Below, in pieces: positions 1-12,113 of a stretch of DNA of 64,000 nt (within the stretch, counting starts at the first letter, position 1; each line of letters begins with the position of its first letter). The notes below the pieces were generated by a model. That model worked only from the letters and a program-made list of their open reading frames with translations. It searched no databases and was not told the DNA's origin. Origin of the DNA: Pelodera strongyloides (Eukaryota; Nematoda; Chromadorea; Rhabditida; Rhabditidae); contig JAANDG010000201.1 in NCBI GenBank assembly GCA_036852015.1, positions 1 through 64,000 on the forward strand. The letters run 5' to 3'. The position numbers were made by a program, and so were the translations under genes.

Positions 1-2727
1 ACGATGTGCTTTTTCGATTCCTCTTCCAAAGCCCTATTTTGCTTCTTGTCATGGAGGTTCGTCTCCTTGGCCTCGACAATAGCCTTCTTCGATTTCGGTC
101 CCACATCCACATTTCTTATATTGTCATGGAGGTTCGTCTCCTTGGCCTCGACGATAGCCTTCTTAGATTCCGGTCCCACAACCGCATTTCTCTTATTGTC
201 ACGGGCTTGCTGAACAAGCTCATACGCGCGCTGAAAAGTTTCATGAAAACTCGAGAACCGGAAAACTGTTAGGAAAAACAGTACATTCAACCGGCGACGG
301 CGTTATTTAATCGAAAAGAAAAGGTTAAATAACTCACTCCGGTCAACAACAGCTTTCTCACGCTGACATTTTCTCGTCGTGCATGTGTCACTAGCTCCTG
401 AAATAACTTAATTGAAGTGGATGCTAGTGCAATAATAACCACTAAAAACAATAATCACTATTCGCACTCCAATGCACCGATTGGGCGAATAGAGTACTTT
501 TTTCGTGCGCACTGCTAAATTATCCGTAATGCGCTCAAATGCGTTGAAAAAGGTAAATTCAGTTGCAGCAAGACAAATTTCATGGTCTCGTTCTAACGGT
601 ATTTCAGTCTGTTAAAAACATGCTGATGAGCAAATAGTATACTTACCACAGCAAGTGGAGGCAGACTGGAACGATTCCGCTTAGGAGGAGCGACGGATTC
701 CTGTAATAACTTGTATAATTTTATGCAAAATAAAATCATCTGATGGAGCATGTACATATGGGACTTTTATAAACAAGGCAAATGCCCCGTAAATGAGCGA
801 TTTCACTTTCTATAAAGAAAAGAACTGACCGGAGGATTCTCGCCATGCTCATCGTCTTCATTGAGAACGGGAGCCTTCTGAAAAAATGAACCAAAAATTG
901 ACATTTCATGAAACTAAACGGAAATTAAAATTAACGATTCAAAAGTGGAACAATGTAACCTAGTACTCCTGATGACTTCCTGCTGGTGTAATTACAACAG
1001 TATCCTCTACTGGTACAAATTGTTCCAAACGTCATAAACAAAAAACATATTAGCAATACACTTCTTAGAATGGATGGTCTTGACATCCGCTATGTTGGTA
1101 AGGTCGCTCACCTTTGGAGACGGTGCTCCCGCGGGCCCCAGAAAGTCGCAAAGACCCTCCAGCTTCTAAAAGTAAACGTTAGGAAAACCAAATAGACGAA
1201 CATCTTCAACTGTAAACGGTTAAATATGCTAAAAACTTACGAGGCAACGAAGATTTCCTATATAGTTAGTTTCCTTGTATTCAGTTAAGTTCAGTACATG
1301 GACTGTCAATACGTTAGCAATGGAGGACTTGACACCTCTACTCTGTGGGATCTGGTCAGACTTTTTCATTTTTGTTCTTTTTCATTTTGCTATTTTCCTG
1401 TAAATGAATAAACCTTTTATATTATGCAAAATAATTTAGCTAAGTTAAGACTACAGATTGATCAGAAAGCTTACTGCCTTCTTGGAGGAGGGAGCATTGA
1501 CATTGCGTGCAGAGACGACTGGGATCAAGGCCTCGGAAATTACCTGAAATTAAAGGCTTAGTACCATCAAAGAAAGCATCATATTTAAAACTACGCTCAA
1601 GCTAAATTAAAGACTTAAAGGATCGCAGTCACTTCAAATTCGCCTTTTTACTTCAATTATCCATAAACATGAAAAAGCACCTAGAAAAATACCATTCCGG
1701 TGTTAATTTACTGAAAAATTAACCCAGGGAAAGAAATCCCCTCGGTTGCGTTCTAATTACGTACAGTATGACAACGACAACTGAGACAATAGAGCAGACA
1801 CTTTCCCTCTTCCCCGGTTTTTCTTTGTTTTGTCATCATTGGCAACCGGCCAAGACCCGTTGCGATTTATAAAACACCCCATTTTGTCAAAAATCAGAAC
1901 TCAATACAAGGGATTTCTTTCCCTGTGATAAATGTTCCGTAAATCGGTATTGGAAATTTATTTTTCTAAGTATCTTTTTATATTTATTGATAAGTGAAGT
2001 AAAAATGCGAAATTGAAGTGACTGCGATCCTTTAAGCATTAAAGGAAGCAACGTACTTAAATTAACTCCATCAAAATAGCTTACTTTTTTCTTTTTAGCA
2101 CTTGTCTCGTGTGCAAAAACGGGCTGAGCCTGAAATGAAAATATTACTATTTAGGAAAACAACACTATATTGTATTTTAAGCGCATGATTAATCTTCGAT
2201 CTTCATTTTGCTTCAAACTAATCGACGATTCAAGCAAAAATAAAAATACCTTTTTTGGTTTAGGCAGGTTCGCCTCCCTCATAGAAGAGAACTAAATGAA
2301 TCGCATTAAGATAATGGATATGACCGAAACACTTTTCGAATCAAGACAATAATCGGAGAGAATTAGACAAAATATTTAAATATTCACCTGCGGAAGATGT
2401 CGTGCTCTCACTTTCTTTTCAATTTGAGTGTGGTCAACCGAAAGCTCGCTTGACTGGGTCTTGACTGTATTCTTAAAATACTCTATTAAAACGTCTTGAA
2501 ATTAGTTGTTGTTACATCAAACACATTTAGTGAATTTTGGCCAAGTGATTTTCGATAACAAAAGTAAATTCAGTGCTGAAAGATTTGATGTAGTCCTTCG
2601 AAAAATAGATGAATAACATTAACAGACATTGACAACTCACCAGGCCCTCTTCACAGTGACCGCGTTCTTCGCTCGGTTTCACGCCTCTTCCGTTTTGTTC
2701 ACTATCTTTGCCAACATCTTTACCCAT
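1..2727 (-). CDS. Gene X, copy 1: unrecognised repeat-containing protein, exons 1-11 (3' end outside window)
   Basis: I do not recognise this protein. The ATG is at 2,727, directly after an acceptor-like tacag, so it may be trans-spliced. Exons, 5' to 3': 2,641-2,727, 2,388-2,471, 2,250-2,273, 2,085-2,129, 1,475-1,543, 1,112-1,165, 830-877, 647-700, 498-608, 338-362 and 1-265 (cut by the window). The introns between exons 1 and 10 are all phase 0, and the frame stays open throughout. The sequence is Lys/Glu/Pro rich and probably disordered. Exon 11 encodes about three repeats of 25 residues with a core like SKKAIVEAKETNLHD. No signal peptide or membrane segment is seen. By analogy with copy 2 the C-terminus is Ser/Thr/Pro rich and the whole protein is about 400 aa. 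Exon 3 (24 bp, acceptor gggag) is the least certain. Confidence 0.7.
1619..2031. mobile_element. TTAA-flanked MITE (piggyBac-like target), only in copy 1
   Basis: This is a 413-bp insertion in a gene X intron. Its ends are inverted repeats of about 36 bp beginning AGGATCGCAGTCACTTCAA and ending with the complement. It is flanked by TTAA at 1,615-1,618 and 2,032-2,035. Copy 2 has a single TTAA at the same place (44,370-44,373) and no element, so insertion or excision was precise. Internal inverted repeats (gggaaagaaatccc near 1,730 with gggatttctttccc near 1,912) make the element foldback-like. It has no ORF of note. TTAA targets are typical of piggyBac-type transposases, so the family is inferred. 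Confidence 0.85.
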
Positions 2728-3646
2728 CTGTAATGTATAGTTACACTTTTCTTTAATTTCGCTTAAAGAAACGAAAAGAGGATAAAAAAAGTATAAAATT
2801 TCGTTGGCAAGCTGAGAACTCACAGAAAAAAAAGGATTATTTGACGACACTCTTTAAACATTTCAGTTGTATAGTTCAAGTGTTCCACGAACAATAAGAG
2901 AGAAATATGAGGAAGAAAACTCGCAAAAATAATAATGGAAATAAAATAAATCGCTGTTTGATGCAAGATCATTCTCAGCGTTCATGCATGCGAAAAGAGT
3001 AGACACACAGAGTGAAAGGAACCCAGCGCACAGAGAGAGAGGGTTACGGTAGGAGTAGTGCGATATTAGAAAAGTGTAGTGTAGTGATATTTTTTCCCAT
3101 ATATAAGCTGATTCATTACCCGTAAGAATAAACATTGCTTTAATTTAACAACCAAATCGACAACGAATTTTAAAATGGAAGTCTGGATTATGTAAATGTT
3201 CAGCAAAGTGTTGTCTCAATTACAGTTGCCAATTTTATATCTACGTCATGGAAAAAAACCTTGGAGAAGCCTAAGCATAATCATTAATTTTCACCTCGGT
3301 TGTTTCCTTTCATTTTGTATTTCCAAACTGTCATTTACATCGAAATATATTTGTTTTGTTCCTATGCGTTTCACAAGAACTATATAAGTATCAAACACGT
3401 ATTATGCTACTTCAGTGAATTTTACCATTAGGCGTGCCGTAGTATATATTTAGTTACGAATTGGTCTTCTGATGTTTTTCTGGAGTAACACACGAAAATC
3501 CAAGGTCTTTATTGCGGCGAAACACTCAGGATTATTAGTCAATTGATTTCCAGCGCAACGTATTACTTTTTAAGGAAACTCAAGTCAAGTTAATCTTTGC
3601 ATTTGGCTTAGTTTGCCAACTTCTCATAATTTTATATGATGCGCAG
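2728..3646. other. Intergenic, no gene recognised
   Basis: Region upstream of gene X, with a near-identical counterpart at 45,073-45,992. It contains short ORFs on both strands without splice structure or recognisable similarity, and an AG-rich stretch near 3,030-3,050. I see no gene. Confidence 0.6.
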
Positions 3647-3650
3647 TATA

Positions 3651-3684
<34 letters not shown>

Positions 3685-3703
3685 ATATATGTATATATAA
3701 AAT
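3647..3703. repeat. TA microsatellite at RTE insertion site
   Basis: (TA)n run with small interruptions, immediately 5' of the RTE element. Its last 13 bases (gtatatataaaat, 3,691-3,703) form the left target-site duplication. The copy 2 counterpart (45,993-46,052) has a different, purer TA run, as expected for a fast-changing microsatellite. Confidence 0.9.
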
Positions 3704-6700
3704 CCCCTACAATCCTATGCTCATGGTTCAACGCACCGTAGGGGTGAAACGGGTAATGCCGGCGAAATGAGCGGGCGTCCTGCGAGAAGATTGGCACCCG
3801 CAGGACGTATTGCCAAAACCAACTATGTCAAAGTCAAATCAGCAAAGACCCCGAGTTCCGTGCGCCGCAAGGCAGGGGTGCTATAGCAATCTCACGGCCG
3901 TAGGGAACCATAATTTTTCCTATTTTCATATATCTACGTTTAACGCCCGGACGCTGCACAAGGACGCTGATGTCGATCAGTTGATCGGCGAGCTCGATAA
4001 TGTGAACGCTGGAATCGTTGCTATCCAAGAGACGCGGTCCAAGGAGAGCAAGTGCAAGACCTGGCACAGTGGCCACCGTGTGCTCATTGGAGCCAGAGAG
4101 AAGAGGTCGAGGTCTGGCGGTGTGGGCTTCATAGTCCCCCCAGAATACCTGCCATATGTCAGCGATATGAGAGCAGTCAGCCCGCGTGTGGCGGTCCTTC
4201 ATGGCGAAGTGAAACGTGTGACATTCACCGTTGTTAACGTGTACGCTCCCACCAGCGAGTATGACGACAAGGTCGTGGAGGAGCTTTATGATGACATTGA
4301 GCGAGAACTGACGAACAGTCGTGCACATGTCAAGCTTGTCGTCGGTGACTTCAACGCTTCCATCGGTCCCAGGGACGATGGGGAGACGTACGTTGGGCAC
4401 TACGCTGCAGACACCCGTAATGACCGTGGTCAACGGCTAGCAGATTTTGCGGAAAGTCAGTGCATGTACGTGTTGAACACCATGTTCCAACAACGAAAGC
4501 GTAGACTTTGGACGTGGCAGAGCCCGCAAGGTGCAAAGAAGCAGCTGGACTATGTCCTTTGCAACGACGCCCATCGGGTCGTTGACTGTAAGATCGTCGG
4601 TAGAAGCTGGTGCGGCTCAAGTTCAGATCACCGCTTGGTCAAGTCCATCATCAACTTTGGTTCTGTTAAGTTCAGAAGGCGCACCTCCAGGCGTGGAGAC
4701 GTCGATCCGGGTCTAGCACGAGCTATAATGAACCAAGTGGACTGGCCAAGGTACGGTTCACCTCAGTCGTACTCCGAACTGAGCCGGGAATTGGCGAGGG
4801 CATCAGCTGAGGCTAGGCCGGTCATTCGTGCTCATCCTAGAGAAAGACTGACGTCGAAGACCATTGAATTGATCCGTGAGAGACGAAAAAGGCTACATCA
4901 GGGTCAAAACGTACAGAGCCTCAGCCGCGACCTACGAAAGATGGTTGAAACAGACTATAAGAGCTTTAACGAGGTTAAAGCTCTCGAAGCGGCCCAGCGT
5001 CTTATGTCCATAAAGAAAGTACGCCAACGCTATTCCTTGCATAAGGAGGCAACTGTGGCCATGATGGACAAAGACGGTACTTTGAAGACCAAGATCCAGG
5101 ATATTGCCGATATCATCAAAGATTTATATGGGGATCTCTTTGCTTCGAAGAAGCGTGTTCCGAAATCAGGCATTGAAGTGAATGAGGACGTGCCGAGTTC
5201 ATGGAGAGCGAGGTTGAACATGCTTTGAAGAGAATGCCTAATAACAGGGCTCCTGGCAATGATGGCATTTCCATTGATCTCCTCAAGTACGCTCCGAAGT
5301 CCGCTCTATCCGCGGTTTGCAGGTTGTTCAACAATATCCTCTCAATGAAAATCGTCCCTGAGAACTGGAAAGGTAGTAACACCATCCTGATCCATAAGAA
5401 GGGAAGCAAAGAGGACATAACAACTATCGTCCAATTGCGTTGATGTCACAGCTGTCAAAGCTGTTTCTCGCGTTATCTTGAACCGAATCAGCAAGTGGTG
5501 GAAGAAGGCAATAGAAGAGAGCAGGCAGGCTTTCGAGCGGGGTACTCGACTATTGACCACATTCACACTGTGTGTCAAGTTATCGAGCGGTCTAGGGAGT
5601 ACAAGATACCCCTCTGTATGTTGTTTGTCGACTTCAAAAAGGCGTTCGATTCGGTTGAGAAGCAGGCGGTCCTCAATGCTCTGAAACATCACGCAGTGCC
5701 AGAAAGCTACGTGTCTATGATAGACGAGCTGTATAACCAGTGCGTCCACGGACATCCAACTCCTTCATACACCAGTTAAGGTGCCCGTTGAGCGCGGAGT
5801 CAAACAAGGGGATGTCATTTCCACCCACTCTGTTTTCTGCTTCTCTGGAATGTGCTTTGAGAGACGCCAACATGTCCGGTGGTTATGACATTGACGGCGA
5901 AACACTACAGTTCTTACTGTTTGCGACGATGTGGTTCTTATAGCCAAAGACCCATGTACACTGCGAAAACCTAGACGAACTAATTCGAGTAACGACGCTA
6001 ATCGGTCTTGAAGCCACCCAGGCAAGACACAGTGGATGGCTAACAATCATTGTCCAAACGGCGGTGCAGATATACGTATTGGCAACAGCACGCTCGAAAA
6101 GGTAGGGAAGTATGTCTACCTTGGACGCGAGGTTAACCCCAGCAACAGCCTCACCGCCGAACTCTCTCGGCGTAAACAGTCTGGGTGGAAAGCTTTCTGG
6201 AAGCTACGAGATGTACTCACCAATTTGAAGCTGTCAAAAGAAGTGAAAGCCAAGGTGTTTAACACGCATGTGCTTCCAGCAATGACCTATGCTTCCGAAA
6301 CTTGGTGCACGACAAAGAAAGACGAAGAATCCTTACTTGTCACCAGAGAGCCATGGAGCGTAAGAGGTAGGCACGCGCCTCCGGATCGTATGTCAACGTC
6401 ACACTTCGAGAAAAGTCCGGCGTAGATGATATAATTGATAGGATATACAGCTCGAAACATCGATGGGCTGGTCATGTCATTCGTAGAAATGACAATCGAT
6501 GGACCACTCGGGTCACTGAATGGCGTCCCCGCGATTACAAGCGTCCTCAAGGGCGACCGCCAACGAGATGGGCAGACCCGATGGTGAAATCATTTGGACG
6601 TGCATGGAATCGCATCGCAAGATGCAGGTCTTCATGGCGTAGTTGCGACCTGCGCTGTTGGCGAGCCAACAGCTGATATAACGGTCTTCAAGGTATTCAA

Positions 6701-6706
6701 GGTAAG
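3704..6706 (+). mobile_element. RTE-clade non-LTR retrotransposon with 13-bp target-site duplication
   Basis: The element is about 3.0 kb. It begins cccctacaatcc and ends ...aaggtattcaaggtaag, flanked by perfect copies of gtatatataaaat at 3,691-3,703 and 6,707-6,719. It encodes an APE-type endonuclease followed by a reverse transcriptase, the order found in RTE elements. The 5' end is also present at the same locus in copy 2, so insertion predates the duplication. RTE LINEs are common in nematodes. Confidence 0.9.
3810..6670 (+). pseudogene. RTE endonuclease/reverse transcriptase, frameshifted
   Basis: An open frame from 3,810 to 5,228 (472 codons) carries the endonuclease. Visible motifs are FNARTL, an AIQETR block, VVGDFNASIG, and SSDHRL near residue 270. 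The RT domain follows in several broken frames: RAPGNDGI at about 5,250, GFRAGYST at about 5,530, FVDFKKAFDSV at about 5,625, and a degenerate FADD-like active-site box near 5,920-5,940 that a frameshift interrupts. A C-terminal RT/thumb-like part lies at 6,036-6,425, and a further piece (TRWADPMVKSFGRAW) at about 6,570-6,620. At least four frame changes mean no complete product can be made. A long antisense ORF at 3,834-4,433 is a shadow here, but it becomes relevant in copy 2 lin-32. Confidence 0.88.
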
Positions 6707-7470
6707 GTATATATAAAATATATATTTGATACCTGAAATTTCATATTTCGGTTTCTGAAGTACCATTTAATAAAATGCCTTTTAATGTACTAGATGTCTA
6801 ACTTTCTTCACGCACAACTAGAGCGCAATAAAATGGAATCAATTGACTGTGAAAACCTGATCCAATCATTAGCCATTAACCACCCAACATTGGCACTCCA
6901 CAAATAATAGCCGCAATGCAAGGTTACTTTGTTACTTGAGTCCCCTTTAAGAAAATTGACAAGAATAAGTCTTAGATGAAGTGGTACATCCTATAACTCA
7001 TACACACGCAAACTACACATGAGTGACCTTGATACAGAATATATCCGCAGACAAAAACCGGACAAAGTCACATGTTTCCAGCTGATTATCCAGGAAATTA
7101 ATTGGAATCCAGGAGAACACCTAGTCAGAGCGTCTACAAGGCGAAGCAGTCGGAGACCTCTTTGACTGCTCCCTTCGGACGAAAATATTCTTCTAGCAAT
7201 TGGTCTTTAAAACATTGTTCCTTTTGGAACCGTATCCTTGCTAACGTTGAGGACTTTGCTTCTGTGCAAGTTCTCAAGTTAGCGTTGGAACACATTGACC
7301 TAAAGCACCTCGGTGCTGACCAAAGTTTATTGCGGTCACTCAATTGAGAATTCAATTTCAAATTTCAAAATTCGAGTTGTCATTTTGCCATTGAACTCTC
7401 GGACACAACAATCATGAAACGTACAAGTGCCAGTTCTTTTGAAGGGGGAGCTTGCACTTATAAAATTCAA

Positions 7471-7534
7471 GGCTCGGGTACGAAACCCGAGTTAATTCAA
7501 GGCTCGGGTACGAAACCCGAGTTTCGTACCCGAG
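7471..7534. repeat. 30-bp tandem repeat with nested palindrome
   Basis: ggctcgggtacgaaacccga occurs at 7,471 and again at 7,501. The second copy runs into a perfect inverted repeat at 7,503-7,534: 13-bp arms CTCGGGTACGAAA and TTTCGTACCCGAG around CCCGAG. The CCCGAG loop can also pair with CTCGGG of the arm, so two mutually exclusive hairpins are possible. Confidence 0.85.
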
Positions 7535-8334
7535 CTAGGTGGAGGGCGACCTCGCTCGTGACCCTTCTTCTATTGATATTTTTGTTGGTGATAGTGATTT
7601 GATTGTATTACGCTACATTGTGACTTTTGTGCTATTAGTTATTTTCGTTACTTCATAATATCACGTATCATAATTCATAATGGTCTTTTTCGATGTATAT
7701 ATTATTTATATTCGTAGTTATGTTTAATTTTACGTTATGCTCCTTGTAAGTAGTAAGGACTAGAACACTTTCCCCTGTGGGACCCGTTTCTTATTTTCTC
7801 GCTTCCCTTGTTATTTTGTACTTGTCGTTTTTATCAATAAACCTTCATAATAAAATTATAGGGACAGAAACGGAGTGTAGGATATAACAACAAATATGCA
7901 TTGTAAGCGAGGAGGAAGAGTGGCAAGTGATTAATTACCTTGTACATTGCACTTCTCTCTCACATGTTGTTTTCTAACACATGCGGCTACTATCATCAGT
8001 TGTGTGTGCATTGTCCACGAGCGCCAGCTCTTGGTCCAGGTCCAAAGATAAAGGAATATGGCTACACTATGTTTATATTTTCATAACTATAACACACTAT
8101 ATACACAGAATATATTAGTAGAAGGCCGCTAGCTAGTTCTACAGTACACTGAGAATTTTTCCTGGTTACACAGTTTAAACGGACTCCGTTTTTTCACTCG
8201 TACGTGTGCGACTTCTCTTCCAGTGCATCTATGGCAATAAATTATTTCAGGCACGCGAACGCGCTACACGCCTGTCAATCTACGAGCAACGCGGGAATTT
8301 ATGTGTTAGAAAAATTTATGCGTATACTGTAGTG

Positions 8335-8391
8335 TTTTATAAGACGATAAGAAATTTTCTTGTTTTATAAGACGATAAGAAATTTTCTATT
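8335..8391. repeat. 28-bp tandem duplication
   Basis: Two head-to-tail copies of a unit starting gttttataagacgataag. Simple tandem duplication. I see no function. Confidence 0.85.
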
Positions 8392-8795
8392 TTCAATGCA
8401 AAACCTATATATGGGAAGACACGTGGGAGCAGAACATGATTACATGCGTAAAGAAAGAAGAAGAAGCAAGAATCGTAAACAACCGGTCGATGGACACATC
8501 GTGAAATCAATTGAGCAGCAATCGGGCAAATATAGGACATCGAGTTCATTGCGAGAATTCGTTTGTGCTAATATGAGATGACAGTAAGTATTTCTAAGGT
8601 TACCCGAGCACAAAGGTGGTAGTATATTATGTGAGATACATTACGAATAAAGCAACTATACATAAATCCTGTATCATAAATTTTAGGGAAAGGAAAATAC
8701 ACAAACAGTTTAAAGTTCGAAGAAATGTCAACGCTGAATTCTTAAAATGTCCGCCCTCTTTACTACAGCGTTATAGGGGGATTCAAAAAGCAGAA

Positions 8796-9706
8796 TCATT
8801 GTTCAGGTTTAATCGGGCTTGATTCACATAGAATTGAAGCAAGGTTGTTTATGTAGAACTGTGCTGCTTGTAGGGTTTCGAACTTGGACATCCTTCTGCC
8901 ACCGTCAACATTCGGAAGCATTGTACGCAGCTGAAAAAAGATACTTTTTATTTGAGCTTTTAATTGAATTCGGAAGCTGGCTCAAAATGCAAGAAAAATA
9001 AGGACAGTGTATCATGTTATCATAAGCATAATATAATCCCACCTTTTTTGCTCGGGTAGACTTTACAAATACTCATCCCATATTTACTTACACAAAAGAG
9101 TGCTCACTTTATCATAAGCGTCGTTTAGCATTAGCATTCTCCTGCGCTCCCTTTCATTTGCTGCATTTCGTCGACTCTTGAGTATCTCGGGAGATGGGGC
9201 TTTATATCGCTTTCCACCCCGTCTTTTCTTGCCCGATGAACTATCTGACGATGACGAATCACTGCAATTTGCCGGATACGGGGCGAATCTGAAGAAACAA
9301 AATATTTAGTTCTAGCTTCTTAGTGCTGATTATTTGAGAAAGAAAACAAAAAAAGGGGTTTAGCTTGCCTGTTGTCTGCCACAAAACTGGGACTCTGCAT
9401 TGGGGAGTGGAACACGTTTGCTTGATGAGCGGCTGAAAATGGAACTGTCTGTGAAGAATGAATAGTTTAACTATTACAAATGGGGAATATTAAGGATAAC
9501 TGGGGGGAAAATGTTAAATGTTTAGTAGCTTATTGGCATGGTATTCATTTTCTAACCAGCCAACGAAACGAATTCCTTAACTCTACAGCTTATGCATGCA
9601 TGTTAACAATTGAAACAATTTCCCTACCAAGAAGCTGTTGCCGCGCCTCAAATCCATTAGTTGTTGGAAAGAAGAACTGAGTGGGAAATTGGTCCCATGA
9701 GGACAT
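8796..9706 (-). CDS. lin-32: LIN-32/Atonal-family bHLH transcription factor, intact copy
   Basis: Four exons: 9,628-9,706, 9,369-9,444, 9,108-9,288 and 8,796-8,930. They give 156 aa with a continuous frame. The start MSSWDQFPTQFF lies just after tttttcag, a likely trans-splice acceptor. Residues ~68-76 (KRYKAPSPE) and the basic region/helix 1 (SRRNAANERERRRMLMLNDAY) are close to Caenorhabditis LIN-32. The basic region has the N-ERERRRM pattern of E-box binders. The last exon supplies the rest of helix 1, the loop (PNVDGGRR) and helix 2 (MSKFETLQAAQFYINNL), then a short tail and stop. Intron 2 has a GC donor (CAG|GCAAGC). LIN-32 is a proneural factor for sensory neurons that dimerises with an E/Daughterless protein. 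Function here is by homology; recognition is firm. Confidence 0.92.
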
Positions 9707-12022
9707 TATATCTGAAAAATCCTTCATTGAAAATGTATCTAGTGATAACAAAAAAAATCGTTGTTGTATTTTGATTGAACAAAACACGGACAACTAAATA
9801 GTGCGAGTTATTTTAACAAGTGCTGTAAACATGAATGAGACAAGTATGTGAAGATGTGAAATGACAGAATATGAAAGTGGACATTATTCTTGAATAAGAT
9901 GAATCAGAGTGATTTGCGGACGAGATCGAATAGGTGCCCGCCCTCTTCCCATTGGCTTGTTATACTGTACCGACTCCGCCTACCGACCACCTCCAAACGT
10001 AACCTGTGTGTATGGTAATTAACCACCAATGTGACGGAGGCAAAAACCTCTGGCATCAACCATTGACAATTAGGATATGGAATGAAAAGGCTTCTTATAG
10101 CCTTGTCAATAAATGGGTTTAAGCACAAAAGAGTTGACTTCTAGTCTACCGATATTAAATCGGAACCGCGAACCTACTATAAATCTCAATACTTTAAGGT
10201 TCATACAAGCACATCTCATTGACTTTTTTTGCGAAAAGCATGCATGTTATATTCTGTGTTCATAACTAATTGCGTGGTCGTACGTGAAAATGTTAGGATT
10301 CGTCTCCAAGAATAAGGGTTAGGTTGCGCAATGAGCTACGGCGACGCGAATGTGTTTCTATACGTTACGAAGGATTGCTATCGGTTGGAAATAGTGCGCA
10401 ATACCCAATGTTGATAGTTAATTATGACAGCGGGTGACTGACATTTCTGCCATCGGTAAGATTCGTACCAGTCCAAACAGTGGGAATTGCGTAATGATTC
10501 AAGATGGGCACGGTGATAGCTACACTTATCGTTCACACGGCATAAGAGTGCGCCATGCTCTCTGAAAGTAATTATTTCGCAAGCAGCCATGAGACAATTG
10601 GCTAATGGTAATATGCCCTACTGGGAGGACTCAAGATATGTGTGTGAACATGATAATTGCTTTACAAGGTTAGAACATACATATAAACATTGAAAATGTA
10701 AGGTAAGTGTATATTTGCCCAGTGTTACACGATAAAACAACGGTCCATGTAATTTTCTTCGCAGCTCGAAGTGCACGGTTGATTTGTAATGTACCTGCAG
10801 AAAGTAAGCGTATGTGTTACCGTGCGATATACCGTCGAAAAGAAGGGCGCGTGCGGAGCAGGTCCCGCTGAGATGTTACCTGAGATAGACCGACCAAGTG
10901 TCAATTTGAGCGAGGATCGTTGTCATCCTAGTGACTACCCGCAAAAGAGCTTGTTGAAAAAAACCTTTATAAAAAGGGTACAAAAGGGCACCCATGGATG
11001 ACATGACTTACCACAGCAACCAACGGGGGCAATTAAAACAAGTCCCATTGAGTTTCAGTTTTCTAGCATGGCTTTTCAAGATGGGACTGTTTCACGGTGC
11101 CCAATTTTCATACATCCTTGGTAATGGAATTTAAAACTGAGGTTGTAAGAAAGAAAACATGCAGAACGTTTATTTTCGATCATTGTTTGAAAGCGTAGTA
11201 TCTTCAGCTTTGAAAAAATCTACAATTACATAACGCAGACATAACATACAAATGGGATGTATTTCTACATGGTAATACACATTTGTACAGGAACAAATGG
11301 AGTTTGTGTGCAAGTGCGTTGTATGAATGATAATTGTATGTGGTTTTTGACTTGAAAATTAGGTCAGCAAAAAAAAATCAAGAGAATACAGGGCTTTAAA
11401 ACCAATGTGATCGTTGATGGCCTGTAGTGTTATAGGGGAAACAAAACTTCTCATCGGTTTAATTTTCTTTGAACAGTACATGCCCATCAACGAGCACCAA
11501 TGTAAGTTTCCGCCCTTTTTGTCTAGATAAAAATATGTTTTATTTTAAAACAAACAGGAATAAAGACCTCTTTAGTCGTTGATCTCAGTGAATGCAGCAC
11601 ATAGGAAAAACTAAGAAAGTCTTGCGTAGAATAGAATGGTGAAGAAACTGCAAAATTTCGTTCTGAATTAATTGTTCCTGCTGTTGTTTCACTAAAACTG
11701 AAATAATAAATGTATACAAAAGAGAGCCTTGAGAGGGAACAAAAGTAAATTGCATGAAGATGAACAGAAAACGCACACCTGGACTGCGTAATGAATAAAG
11801 AATATCCCATTTACCGATCCCCTTTGTTTGTTTCTTTTAACAAGACTCTCGACAAAACGGTGACGCCCGCCCGCAATTTACACAATAAGAAAAATAGGAA
11901 TGCATTTCAGTCCCGGACACTTAGTTTACAAACCACTTTACCACAACTGCGAACGTTGCTACATTACTAAGTTGAAGAGACTCGTAGAAATAATACTGGA
12001 AAACCGCACTACAGAAACAAAC
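9707..12022. other. Upstream region of lin-32, no gene recognised
   Basis: Almost identical in copy 2 (47,271-49,601) apart from small indels. Copy 2 has about 24 extra bases near 48,380. Short ORFs occur on both strands but lack recognisable motifs or convincing splice sites. It presumably holds lin-32 regulatory sequence, but no specific site can be named. Confidence 0.5.
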
Positions 12023-12113
12023 AATATTAAAAAATTGATTAAATGAAGGCAAGACCTCTCAAGGCTGGTCAGGCCAAAGTTTAGTTTGATTGCATGAACG
12101 AAAAATTGGGGTA

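Larger units (their letters stand above)
6720..8795. other. Non-coding interval between RTE and lin-32 (absent from copy 2)
   Basis: No gene is recognised. It holds a 30-bp tandem repeat with nested palindrome (7,471-7,534), a short tandem duplication (8,335-8,391), an aataaa signal near 7,838, and a short ORF at 7,102-7,347 without identifiable similarity. The whole interval, with most of the RTE, is deleted in copy 2. Part may be lin-32 3' sequence. Confidence 0.55.

Noticed and set aside
3834..4433. 199-codon minus-strand ORF
   Set aside because: Antisense shadow of the RTE endonuclease. It only becomes part of a possible coding exon in copy 2 through the deletion.
11523..11810. 95-codon minus-strand ORF near lin-32, considered as a lin-32 first exon
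   Set aside because: A better first exon (MSSWDQFPTQFF, 9,628-9,706) joins exon 2 in frame. The ORF has no resemblance to LIN-32.
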